Shown: positions 16,633 through 24,493 of the stretch, one piece after another | How the letters are laid out: each line of letters opens with the position of its first letter | Position numbering within the stretch: position 1 is the stretch's first letter | Assembly: GCF_004777465.1 (NCBI RefSeq) | Contig: NZ_CP038462.1 | Location: 496,001 to 560,000, forward strand | Direction of reading: 5' to 3' | Length of the DNA: 64,000 nt | Source: Nocardioides daphniae | GTDB lineage: Bacteria; Actinomycetota; Actinomycetes; Propionibacteriales; Nocardioidaceae | Notes under the pieces: generated by a model | Told to the model about the DNA's origin: nothing | The model's input: the letters and a program-made list of their open reading frames with translations, nothing else | Database searches by the model: none | Made by a program: the position numbers and the translations under genes

Positions 16633-16644
16633 GGGGGGGGGGGG
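16633..16644. repeat. Poly-G run of 12
   Basis: Twelve consecutive G, abutting the stop of the large WXG-type gene and ~95 bases upstream of the ggt start. It is by far the longest single-base run noticed in the window. Confidence 0.8.
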
Positions 16645-18815
16645 TCAGTCGTCGTCCATGTTGCGCGCGGTGCGGATGTCGTCCATCAGCTCGTGGATCC
16701 GCTCCCACTCGGCCTTGTCGACGGGGTCGTTCGACAGGCGCAGGCTGGCCAGGTACTGCTCGATGGCGGAGTTGGGCTCCGAGGCGTTGACCCGGTGCGG
16801 GTTCTGGGCCATCCAGTCGGAGAAGCCCGGCGGCTCGCCGTGCTCGCCGACGTAGATCGTCCACGCGAGCATCTGGTGCTGGGCCTCCTTGCTCCAGCCC
16901 TTGCCCCAGTTCTCGTAGTTCTCGTTGGCCTTCTCGCCGGCCTCGATGAGCGCCTTCAGCACGCCGTAGATCTCGCTGCCGACCGGCACCTTCTCGATCG
17001 CCTTGCCGACCGCCGCGTCCATCACCGCGACGAACACCGGCCCGTAGTCGACCTCGGTGCCGTTGAGGTCGAGCACACCCAGCAGGTAGCCGACCTCGTT
17101 GGCGATGCCGCGGTCGCTGGTCTCGCCGCGCGACGCGATCAACTGCTTGATGACGTCGTTGACGTCGACCCGGTCGCCCAGCTGCTTGAAGATCCGGGCG
17201 ACCTCCTCGTGGTCCACGGTCGAGTAGTTGCTCGCCAGCATCGAGATGAACTCGGGGTTAGTGAAGTGCGTGGCCATCCGGTCGAGCAGCTCGTCGTGCA
17301 GCGGGGTGTTGAGCCCCTCGTGCACGGAGTGGATGAGCGCGGCGGCGGCGTACGGGTGCTTCTGCTCGACAGCGGCGGCGAGGATGTCCTGCCAGACCTG
17401 CTCCTTGATCCGCCAGGTGTCCTGGTGGAAGGGCCCGTCGTCGTGGTTGGACCAGCCGTCGCTGATCAGCCCCTCGGCGATCCACTGGGCGGTCTCCGGG
17501 TCGATGGTGTTGAGGAAGGTGGCGAGCCGGTCGGGGTCGATGTCGCTCGACCAGGCCTTGGCCATCTCCTCGAAGCCGCCGTACCTGCTCTGCAGCAGCC
17601 GCTCGGCGGTGTCTGGCGTGGGGTTGTTGGCCTCGTACTTGCTGTTGTTCATCCGGTCGAGGAAGGCCAGGCCGATGACCTGGAGCCGCGAGTCGGCGTA
17701 GTCGGAGCCGAGGATCATGCCGAAGCGCGGCGCGGAGCCGTCCGGGGAGCGGCGAGGTCGGAGGCGAACTTCACCACGGTCGCGTCGTCGAACTGGGTCA
17801 GCCCCGCCGCGATCGCGTCGTTGAACTTCTCCAGCGACCTCGCCCAGTCCGCGGGGACGCCCTGACCGTCGAAGAGCGGGTTCATCGACTGGTCGATCTT
17901 GTCGTAGAGCTCGTTGAGGCCGTCGGGCCCCAGCGCCTCCACCAACGCCCTCGTGTAGTGCGGGTCGCCGTGCTTGCCGCCCATCCGCTCGAGCAGGGCG
18001 CGCACCGCGGCCGGGTCCTCGAGGTAGGGCTGGTCGCCGAGCAGCTCGTCGAGGGCGGCGAGGTCGTCGGCCGCCTCCTGGGCACCCTCCGCAGCATCCT
18101 GCGCCGCCAGCTCGGCTATCTCGGCCTTGCGCTTCTCGGTCGCGAGCAGCATGGCGTCCATGGCGCTGAAGTCGAGCGTACGAGGCATGGAGCCGGTGGA
18201 GCTGTAGTGCGCGACCTCCTCCGGCGTCACCTTGACGATGAGCGCCTCGTCGACGGCCTTGCCGGTCTGGCGGGTGGCGTGCGCCAGCCACTGCTTGGTG
18301 AGGCTGAACGACCGCGTCAGGTTGGTCTGGTCGACCCGGCGGGTCTCGGCGGCGGCGCTGATCGCCCCGGTACGGATCTGGTCGATCTCGTCGCGGATGC
18401 CCCGGTTGAGCGGGCTCCCGTCCTTGGGCTTCGCGCCCTCGAGGTTGCGGGTGCGGGCGCGGTCGGCGGCCCGGACGGCGTCGTCGTACGCGGTCTCGGT
18501 GTCGTCCCACTTGCGGTTCATCGAGGCGACCTGGTCGATCGCCTCCTCGTAGTCGGCGGCGAGGTCGCGCAGGGCCTGGGCGGCGGCGCGGAACTTCGGC
18601 GCGAACTTCTGGAGCTGGCCACCGAGCGCCGTCATCTCGCCCTTGATCGACGCCGCGGCGTCGCCGGTCCACGACTGGCCGATCTCGTCAGGGGTGGCGG
18701 AGAGGGTGGTGCCCTTGGCGGCGACAGTTTCGGCGGTGGCGTCCATCGTGCGCGCGGTCGCGCGCAGCTTCTCGGGGTGGACGTCGAGCTGGAAGTGGTC
18801 GGTCACGCCGCTCAC
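16645..18815 (-). pseudogene. Large WXG-type protein (putative type VII-associated), one frameshift
   Basis: About 723 residues after correcting one missing C near 17748. The first ~110 residues are helical with a W-T-G motif at 49-51 (GQSWTGDAAAS), the size and position seen in WXG100 proteins. A long helical middle (AAGRAL-like Ala/Glu-rich, ELAAQDAAEGAQEAADDL) follows, then a C-terminal region containing YADSRLQVIGLAFLDRMNN and FISMLASNYSTVDHEEVARIF, which resembles structural C-terminal domains of large actinobacterial WXG proteins rather than a known toxin. GTG 18815 overlaps the stop of the preceding gene by 4 bases (GTGA), so the pair is translationally coupled. No secretion ATPase gene is in view. 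Function unknown. Confidence 0.6.
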
Positions 18816-19102
18816 CCGCTCGTGGCGTGGTCGCCGTCGAGCCGGTCGAGGTCGACCTCGAGCTGGTTGGTGTTGCCGGCGATGATGCGGGCCGAGTCGA
18901 TGCACTGGTCGAGGAAGGCGCGCCACGACACCCGGAAGGCGTCGGCCCCCGGGTCGATGGCGCCGGAGAACTCTCCGGCCCCGGCCGTCATCTGCTGGCT
19001 CAGGCCGTTGATGGAGCCGCGTACGCCGGACAGCTCGTCCTCGGCCTTGTGGAAGCGCTTGACCACCTTGGCGGCCGCTTCCTTCGACATCGTGATCGCC
19101 AC
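18812..19102 (-). CDS. Small helical WXG100-like partner protein
   Basis: 96 residues, all helical by composition: AAAKVVKRFHKAEDELSGV then a Gly/Ser turn and DAFRVSWRAFLDQCIDSARII. Size and position as the first of a coupled pair fit the WXG100-like partner of the large protein, although the exact W-x-G is absent (WRA). GTG 19102 is preferred over ATG 19090 because TATGTT ends 7 bases before it, giving a leaderless start. It is divergent from the SPFH gene. Confidence 0.6.
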   Translation of the reverse strand: MAITMSKEAAAKVVKRFHKAEDELSGVRGSINGLSQQMTAGAGEFSGAIDPGADAFRVSWRAFLDQCIDSARIIAGNTNQLEVDLDRLDGDHATSG

Positions 19103-19109
19103 GGCGGGG

Positions 19110-19115
19110 AACATA
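19110..19115 (-). promoter_or_regulatory. -10 box for the WXG-type pair (leaderless)
   Basis: TATGTT on the minus strand, 7 bases before GTG 19102. Confidence 0.45.
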
Positions 19116-19201
19116 CCGCGCGCGAGGGCCGGTGAAACCTCCTCCGTGCCAGAGGTGGACGCACGCGTCGCGGCGCAATCGGCCCCGACGCCACGCCTCG
19201 C

Positions 19202-19207
19202 TAGGCT
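19202..19207 (+). promoter_or_regulatory. -10 box for the SPFH gene
   Basis: TAGGCT, followed after 4 bases by the ribosome site GGAGGAAAAG and ATG 19225. The implied 5' leader is very short but, unlike the leaderless genes here, retains a Shine-Dalgarno. Confidence 0.45.
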
Positions 19208-19224
19208 GCCGGAGGAAAAGTCTC

Positions 19225-20196
19225 ATGAGCGCCGTTGCACCACAACGGCGGAACCCCCGGAAGGGAACCCTCTTGTTCACCACCGTCCTTGCCCTGGTGC
19301 TGCTGCTCGCGGCCGTCGCCATGTTCGCCGCCGGGAAGTCGAAGGGGAGCGGCCGCAAGCTCGCCGTCCTCCCGCTGGTCGCCGCCGTCGTCCTGCTGGG
19401 CCTCGCCTGCACCACGATCATCCAGGCCAAGAACGTCGGCGTGCTGACCACCTTCGGCAAGCCGACCCGGTCGCTCTCCTCCGGCCTGCACGTCAAGGCG
19501 CCGTGGCAGAAGGTCACCGAGCTCGACGGCACCAAGATCACCAACAAGTACACCGGCGACGAGCGCATCGAGGTGCGCATCGGCGACGGCACCACCGCCG
19601 CGGTGGAGACGGCGATCCGCTGGTCGATCGTGGCCGAGAAGGCCGACGAGATCTACGCCGACTACCGCAGCGACGACGTCAACGAGAACGTCCGCGAGGC
19701 GCTCGTCGAGACCGTCTTCAAGAACGCCATCAACGCGGTCTTCGGCCAGTACAACCCGACCGCCGAGCTGGTCACCGTCGACCCCAACTCCGACAAGCGG
19801 CTCAACTTCGTGCCCGACTACGTCGGCTTGGCCGCCGAGGTCACCGAGTCGATGAAGAAGCGCGTCGCCGACTCGGGTGGCTACGTGAAGATCGAGTTCG
19901 TCACGATCTCCGGCATCTCGCTCTCGCCCGAGACGCAGAAGAAGATCAACGAGTTCCAGGCCGAGGTCGCCCGCACCCAGGTCGCCCTGCAGGCCGAGCG
20001 CACCAACCGCGCCCAGGCCGCCGCCAACAAGGCGCTGTCGAACTCGGTCAGCGACAACCCCAACGTCCTCGTCTCGCGCTGCCTCGACACCCTGCAGATG
20101 ATGGTCGAGAACTCCCAGCCCGTTCCGGCCGGCTTCAGCTGCTGGCCCGGCTCCGGCTCCAACCTGGTGCTGGGCAGCGGCAACGCCAAGAACTGA
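19225..20196 (+). CDS. SPFH/prohibitin-family membrane protein
   Basis: 323 residues. Two hydrophobic helices (residues ~16-36 and ~45-65) are followed by an SPFH domain: NVGVLTTFGKPTRSLSSGLH, AVETAIRWSIV, VREALVETVFKNAINAVFG and a Glu/Ala-rich helical stalk (EFQAEVARTQVALQAERTNRA shown only in part here as coiled coil). SPFH proteins scaffold membrane microdomains and often restrain proteases such as FtsH. GGAGGAAAAG precedes ATG 19225. A strong hairpin ends the unit, so it is probably monocistronic. Confidence 0.82.
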   Translation: MSAVAPQRRNPRKGTLLFTTVLALVLLLAAVAMFAAGKSKGSGRKLAVLPLVAAVVLLGLACTTIIQAKNVGVLTTFGKPTRSLSSGLHVKAPWQKVTELDGTKITNKYTGDERIEVRIGDGTTAAVETAIRWSIVAEKADEIYADYRSDDVNENVREALVETVFKNAINAVFGQYNPTAELVTVDPNSDKRLNFVPDYVGLAAEVTESMKKRVADSGGYVKIEFVTISGISLSPETQKKINEFQAEVARTQVALQAERTNRAQAAANKALSNSVSDNPNVLVSRCLDTLQMMVENSQPVPAGFSCWPGSGSNLVLGSGNAKN

Positions 20197-20228
20197 GCCG
20201 CCCACACCTGACGCGACACCCTGACGCG

Positions 20229-20265
20229 ACACCGCCCCCGGACCGACTCGGTCCGGGGGCGGTGT
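20229..20265 (+). terminator. Terminator after the SPFH gene
   Basis: 17-bp perfect stem ACACCGCCCCCGGACCG / complement with a 3-base loop, 32 bases past the stop. It may also serve the convergent minus-strand gene ending at 20305. Confidence 0.8.
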
Positions 20266-20304
20266 TGCGTGGCGCTGGTGGAGCGCTGCCCCACCTGGTC
20301 TGCC

Positions 20305-22566
20305 TCAGATCTGCGGCTTCTCCGGCAGCTCGCGCTGGCGGATCTCCTTGACCGCTTCCTTGGCGGCCTCCCGCCATGCCTCGACGGCGCTGGCGACGGC
20401 TGCCACCTGCGACTCGCGGTTGGCGGCCAGCTGGGTCCAGCCGGGCGTCTCGACGAGCATGCAGCCCGGGGTGCAGGCGGCTGCGGCGTCGGCCGCCGCC
20501 CGCACGGTGGCGGCGTGGGTGGTCAGGGCGGAGACCAGTGCGGCGACCTCCTCCTCGACCTCGGGCGGCGTGCCCACGCCGGTGAGCTGGCCGGCCATCG
20601 ACTCGCGTGCGCCGGCGGCGGCGCTGAGGGTGGCGTACGCCTCCCCGGCGGTGCCGGCGCTGTCGAACGGGCCGCCGGCCATGAAGTTCGCGAGGCTGGT
20701 GTCGAGGCCCTCGAGGTCGGTGGCCAACCCGTCGACGATCCCCTGGGCGGTCTTGACGGCCTCGATGTCGTCCTGCTTGGCGGTGCGGGCCGACTCGGTC
20801 TGGGTCTCCCAGGTGGTCCACGCCTCGGCAGCGGCGGTGACCATGGCGTCGGCCTTGGTCAGGGCCACCTTGAGGTCGGTGCCGCCGTCGGGCATCTCGT
20901 CGGCCTTGCGCTCGACCTGGGTGCTGATCGCCTCCCACTGGTTGAGCGTGGCGGGGCGCAGGCGCGTCATCTTGGCCAGCGCCTCCTGCACGGCGGCGTG
21001 CCGCGCGATCCCTGCGGTGTCGACGTCGGAGCCGTCGAGGCTATCCACGGCACCGCTCAGCGACGCGGTCCCGGTCCGGGCCCGCTGGCCGATGTTGCGC
21101 AGCTGGGCGATCCGGGTGGCGGCGGCGAGGTCGGCGGTGAGCCGCTTCGTACGCCGCTGGCCGCTCGCAGTGGCCGCGTCGCCGACGGTCGTGTCGATCT
21201 CCTCAACCAGCGCGGGGCCGGGCAGGCCCTCGGTGCTGCCGCCCGCGGTCCTGATGTCGGCCTCCACGCCGGAGAGCGCCTCGAGGCCCGACCTGAGGTC
21301 GCCGCGGGCCTCGCCCCAGGCGCCGTACTGCTCGTCGGCGATCCCGGTCAGCCCCTGGGCGGCGCGGGAGACCTCGAGCTGGGCGGCGACCGCGCGACGG
21401 ACCGCGTCGCCGAGCTTGGTGCCGCGGCCGTTGGCGGTGGCGCGGGTGTCCTCGAGCAGCGTGGTGGCCTGCTCGAAGTCCTTGCCCGCCACGGCCAGGT
21501 CGTCGGTCGACTCGGCGGAGACCAGCTTGGTCGAGGCGTTCATGAAGGCGCCGTGGGAGGCCTCGAAGGCCTCGCGCACCGGCTCGTCCTGGCTGCTCTG
21601 CCACCAGAACCAGCCGCCGCCGAGCAGGGCGGCGACCAGGGCCAGGGTGAGCACGACGGCCAGGCCGCGGCGCGACCTGCGGGGCGCCTCCTCGGTGTCG
21701 TACGCCGTCGGCGTCACCGCGGTCTCGGTGGCCGTGGGCGCTGCCGCCGTCGCTGTCGACACCGACGACGCCGCGGGGACGAACGTGGTGGTCGGGGCCG
21801 GGACGGGGACGGAGGTCGTGGCGGGCTCGAGCGGCGCGGGGGCCGCAGGCGCGCTGGGCTCGGCCGTCGGCCAGGCGTGGCTGCTCGGGGTGGCGGCCAG
21901 GTCGAACTGGGTCGCGTCGGCATCGGCGGGCTCGTCGTCCGAGTCCGGCGCGTAGGCGGTGTCGGCGTCGGAGCCGTCGAGCTCGGCGATCGCCTCGTCG
22001 GTGAGGGCAGGACGCTCGTTGGTGTCGCCCAGGGCGCCGTCGGCGGGGTCCTCAGCGGGAACATCGGTGGGGTCCTCGGCGGCGTCGTCCACGGGGTCCT
22101 CGTCGAGCCACCAGGCCGCGGGGGCCTCGGCCTGCGGCTCCTCGGCCTGCGGCTCCTCGGCCTGCGGCTCCTCGGTCGGCGGCTCCTCGGTCTGCGGCTC
22201 CTCGGCGGCGGCCTCGGGCTCGGCCTCCGGCTCCTCGGCGCTCGACGACGTCATCAACCGGTCGGGCACGACGAAGGAGGAGTCGATGCCGGGCGCTGCC
22301 GGCGTCTTCTCGGCAGGCGTCTCGGTCGGCGTCAGGTCGTCGGGACGGGACAGCAGGGAGCCGGTCGCGAGCGGCGCGTCGGGCGTACCGGCGTCGGGGC
22401 CGCGGTTCCAGGCGGGCTTGAAGAGGCCGGTGTCCCACAGGCCCGGGGGGATCGCGATCGTCGCGGTGTCGTCGGCACGCGGGGCTGCCGGGCACGCGTG
22501 GTCGCCGCCCGCCGTCACTGCGCCGCAGTCCGGGCAGGTCTCAGTGCGGCTGTCCTTGTTGTCCAT
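20305..22566 (-). CDS. Hypothetical membrane protein with N-terminal zinc ribbon and coiled-coil ectodomain
   Basis: 753 residues, not assigned to a family. The N-terminus has CPDCGAVTAGGDHAC, a short zinc-ribbon-like motif. Residues ~50-310 are low complexity, rich in Pro, Glu, Ala and Thr, with five tandem EPQAE-type units. A basic stretch (RRSRRG) precedes one transmembrane helix near 325-345 (VVLTLALVAALLGGGWFWW). The remaining ~400 residues are predicted helical, with two cysteines near the C-terminus (ACTPGCM). The topology would place the helical part outside. Start ATG 22566. Possibly a cell-envelope sensor or scaffold; this is a guess. Confidence 0.65.
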   Translation of the reverse strand: MDNKDSRTETCPDCGAVTAGGDHACPAAPRADDTATIAIPPGLWDTGLFKPAWNRGPDAGTPDAPLATGSLLSRPDDLTPTETPAEKTPAAPGIDSSFVVPDRLMTSSSAEEPEAEPEAAAEEPQTEEPPTEEPQAEEPQAEEPQAEAPAAWWLDEDPVDDAAEDPTDVPAEDPADGALGDTNERPALTDEAIAELDGSDADTAYAPDSDDEPADADATQFDLAATPSSHAWPTAEPSAPAAPAPLEPATTSVPVPAPTTTFVPAASSVSTATAAAPTATETAVTPTAYDTEEAPRRSRRGLAVVLTLALVAALLGGGWFWWQSSQDEPVREAFEASHGAFMNASTKLVSAESTDDLAVAGKDFEQATTLLEDTRATANGRGTKLGDAVRRAVAAQLEVSRAAQGLTGIADEQYGAWGEARGDLRSGLEALSGVEADIRTAGGSTEGLPGPALVEEIDTTVGDAATASGQRRTKRLTADLAAATRIAQLRNIGQRARTGTASLSGAVDSLDGSDVDTAGIARHAAVQEALAKMTRLRPATLNQWEAISTQVERKADEMPDGGTDLKVALTKADAMVTAAAEAWTTWETQTESARTAKQDDIEAVKTAQGIVDGLATDLEGLDTSLANFMAGGPFDSAGTAGEAYATLSAAAGARESMAGQLTGVGTPPEVEEEVAALVSALTTHAATVRAAADAAAACTPGCMLVETPGWTQLAANRESQVAAVASAVEAWREAAKEAVKEIRQRELPEKPQI
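22126..22200. repeat. Five tandem 15-bp coding repeats
   Basis: Units of CTCGGCCTGCGGCTC and close variants at 22126, 22141, 22156, 22171 and 22186. On the minus strand they encode Glu-Pro-Gln/Pro-Ala/Thr-Glu units in the disordered region of the zinc-ribbon protein. Three units are identical, which suggests recent slippage. Confidence 0.85.
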
Positions 22567-22764
22567 GGGTCCTTCCCCCGTACTTCCCAGCTGACTGGGG
22601 TGAAAAATACCCGCGCCCCGCTCCCGGCGGGGGACAAGTGCTCCAGATATTGCCAACTCGCCGCGGCTGCGGAGACCCGGTGGGCACCTCGCGTCGATGG
22701 GACGAGGGTGCCACTCCGTCACACAAAGTTCACCAAACGGCTGGGATTTCACGCTCAGGGGGAC

Positions 22765-22792
22765 TGTTGCGGAGCGCCAAAGTTGGTACGCT
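22765..22792 (+). promoter_or_regulatory. Possible cspA promoter with a long 5' leader
   Basis: TGTTGC (22765-22770) and TACGCT (22787-22792) are 16 bases apart. Transcription from here would give a leader of about 165 bases before cspA, a length usual for cold-shock genes. The rest of 22567-22966 holds no gene that I can support. Confidence 0.4.
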
Positions 22793-22966
22793 CCTTCACG
22801 CAAAAGGTGCAAGTTCCAGCTGGTAGACGCCTGCGGAGTTTGTGATCCAACGGCGTTCCCTTCTTCGGGCCCGAAAGAGTCTGCAAGTCGGAGCGACGTG
22901 TCACCGCATCTGATGTGGGTCCGTCGAGGTGACGGACTCTCGCCCCGACTAAGGAGTACAAGAGCA

Positions 22967-23169
22967 ATGGCTCAGGGCACCGTGAAGTGGTTCAACGCTG
23001 AGAAGGGCTTCGGCTTCATCGCGCAGGAGGACGGCGGCGACGACGTCTTCGTGCACTACTCGGCGATCCAGTCGCAGGGCTACAAGTCCCTCGACGAGAA
23101 CCAGAAGGTCGAGTTCGACGTCACCCAGGGCCCCAGGGCCCCCAGGCGGAGAACGTCCGTCCCCTCTGA
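22967..23169 (+). pseudogene. cspA: Cold-shock protein CspA, one frameshift near the 3' end
   Basis: Starts [20 protein letters not shown] with RNP1 (KGFGFI) and RNP2 (VFVHYSAI), the single cold-shock domain that binds single-stranded RNA and DNA. The frame slips near 23135, where CCCCAGGGC would read correctly as CCCCAAGGGC; after that GCGGAGAACGTCCGTCCC gives the standard C-terminal AENVRP and stop at 23169. The restored protein is 67 residues, exactly the normal length. AAGGAG lies upstream of the ATG. A genuine loss in so conserved a gene is unlikely. Confidence 0.9.
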
Positions 23170-23200
23170 TCCCGTAGGACGCACCTGTCCTCGATCAGTG

Positions 23201-23232
23201 CCGAGGCCTCGCCCGACAGGGCGGGGCCTCGG
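23201..23232 (+). terminator. Terminator after cspA
   Basis: 14-bp stem CCGAGGCCTCGCCC / GGGCGGGGCCTCGG with one wobble pair and a GACA loop. Confidence 0.78.
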
Positions 23233-23462
23233 TCCATTTCGCCCCCGGCGACGGCCTCCGAAGGCCCACTTTCCTGAATCTGTCAAGGGTCACTGTGGGG
23301 GGTTCTCTCCACCCTCAGATGGGGGAGATTTCGGGGATTCGTCGTTTATGGGAGGCATGTCGGGGCAGGCTTGTGGCTGGAAGACGCGGTGGTCATCTGG
23401 AAGACTCGGTGACTCGTCAGCACGCGTACACACGGGTCAGAGAGCATGGAGGAGGTCCAAGG

Positions 23463-23624
23463 GTGATCGATCCCTTCGACGTCACGCTCGAGGACGGCGA
23501 CCTCATGGGCGAGGTCGAGTTGACGACCAACCTCATCGTCGCCGCCAGTGAGTCCGACGGCCCGCTGAGTCGGGACGAGATCGACCGCTTGCTCGGAGTG
23601 GTCCCGATCCCGCGCCAACGCTGA
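23463..23624 (+). CDS. Small conserved hypothetical protein
   Basis: 53 residues. The pattern [29 protein letters not shown] looks like a short actinobacterial conserved peptide (helix, SDGPLS turn, DEID helix); no function is known to me. GGAGGTCC lies 6 bases before GTG 23463. It stands alone between two hairpins. The 230 bases upstream (23233-23462) hold no other gene that I can support. Confidence 0.6.
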   Translation: MIDPFDVTLEDGDLMGEVELTTNLIVAASESDGPLSRDEIDRLLGVVPIPRQR

Positions 23625-23643
23625 CGGCACCCCCACAGCACTG

Positions 23644-23674
23644 CAACCCCTGCCCGGTCTCCGGGCGGGGGTTG
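23644..23674 (+). terminator. Terminator upstream of csoR
   Basis: 14-bp stem CAACCCCTGCCCGG / CCGGGCGGGGGTTG with one wobble and a TCT loop. It separates the small gene from the copper operon. Confidence 0.75.
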
Positions 23675-23698
23675 TCTGCTTTCCGCGGGTTGCCGCCC

Positions 23699-23727
23699 TT
23701 GAACTTGATACCCCCTGGGGGTATACA
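23699..23727 (+). promoter_or_regulatory. csoR promoter with CsoR operator in the spacer
   Basis: TTGAAC (23699-23704) and TATACA (23722-23727) are 17 bases apart. The palindrome ATACCCCCTGGGGGTAT (23708-23724) fills the spacer and enters the -10 box; it has the ATACCCC..GGGGTAT layout of CsoR operators. The -10 box ends 6 bases before ATG 23734, so csoR is probably leaderless. Confidence 0.8.
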
Positions 23728-23733
23728 AGAGTC

Positions 23734-24015
23734 ATGGCCCACGGATACCTCAGCGACAAGCGCGCCCACCTCGCCCGCCTGAAGCGGATCGAGGGTCAGG
23801 TGCGCGGCCTGCAGCGCATGGTCGAGGAGGAGCAGTACTGCATCGACATCCTCACCCAGGTCTCCGCGGTGACGAAGGCGCTGGAGTCGGTCAGCCTGGC
23901 CCTGCTCAACGAGCACATGAACCACTGCGTCGTCTCCGCCGCCCGAGCCGGTGACGAGGAGGCCGGCGCCAAGATCGACGAGGTCATGGCCGCGATCACC
24001 CGCCTCGTCAAGTGA
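23734..24015 (+). CDS. csoR: Copper-sensing transcriptional repressor CsoR
   Basis: 93 residues. The family core KRIEGQVRGLQRMVEE is present, and the copper ligands fall at exactly the classical positions: Cys36 (EEQYCIDI), His61 and Cys65 (LNEHMNHCVVSA). CsoR is an all-helical repressor that releases DNA when Cu(I) binds. It is first in a copper operon (copZ, a small membrane peptide, copA) and its own operator lies inside its promoter, so the operon is autoregulated. Confidence 0.93.
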   Translation: MAHGYLSDKRAHLARLKRIEGQVRGLQRMVEEEQYCIDILTQVSAVTKALESVSLALLNEHMNHCVVSAARAGDEEAGAKIDEVMAAITRLVK

Positions 24016-24095
24016 CGGCCCCACGCACGGAGTCCACGCCACCGAGCCCACCCCACCCACACCCCACTCACCAACCACCTCTTCAGGAGCACCCC

Positions 24096-24299
24096 ATGAG
24101 CACCGCCACCTACACCGTCTCCGGCATGACCTGCGGCCACTGCGTCGCCTCCGTCAAGGAGGAGGTCGGCGAGGTCCCCGGCGTCACCGACGTCGAGGTG
24201 GTCCTCGAGACCGGACAGCTGACCGTGACCTCCGACGAGCCCGTCGACGCCGCAGCGGTCTCCGCCGCCGTGGCGGAGGCCGGCTACCAGCTGGTCTGA
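24096..24299 (+). CDS. copZ: Copper chaperone, heavy-metal-associated domain protein
   Basis: 67 residues, one HMA domain. The Cu(I) site is GMTCGHC near residues 10-16, and the fold closes with VAEAGYQLV. It carries Cu(I) to CopA in the cytoplasm. TTCAGGAGC precedes ATG 24096. Spacing from csoR is 80 bases without a terminator, so co-transcription is likely. Confidence 0.9.
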   Translation: MSTATYTVSGMTCGHCVASVKEEVGEVPGVTDVEVVLETGQLTVTSDEPVDAAAVSAAVAEAGYQLV

Positions 24300-24313
24300 G
24301 GGGGGTGACGACG

Positions 24314-24493
24314 ATGAGCACGCCGCTGCGCCTCGCCGCCTTCGCCGCCGCGCTCGTCGTCGTCTTCGGGCTGGCCTTCGGCGCAGGCGCCCTGGTCGAC
24401 GACGGCAGCCCCGAGCCCGACCGGCCCACCCACACGCCCACCCAGGGCCCCACCCCGTCGATGCCTGAGGAGAGCCACGACCATGTCGACTGA
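24314..24493 (+). CDS. Small single-pass membrane peptide of the copper operon
   Basis: 59 residues: an N-terminal hydrophobic helix (LAAFAAALVVVFGLAFGAGALV), then a Pro/Thr-rich extracellular-type segment and a tail PEESHDHVD with two His and acidic residues. Not a family I recognise. It begins 14 bases after copZ and overlaps copA by 11 bases in another frame, so translation is coupled. The position suggests a role in copper delivery to or export from CopA, but no conserved copper motif is present. Confidence 0.62.
   Translation: MSTPLRLAAFAAALVVVFGLAFGAGALVDDGSPEPDRPTHTPTQGPTPSMPEESHDHVD

Noticed and set aside
22126..22200. The five 15-bp repeats as a CRISPR-like array.
   Set aside because: Units are directly adjacent without spacers and encode a continuous Glu-Pro-Gln/Ala repeat.
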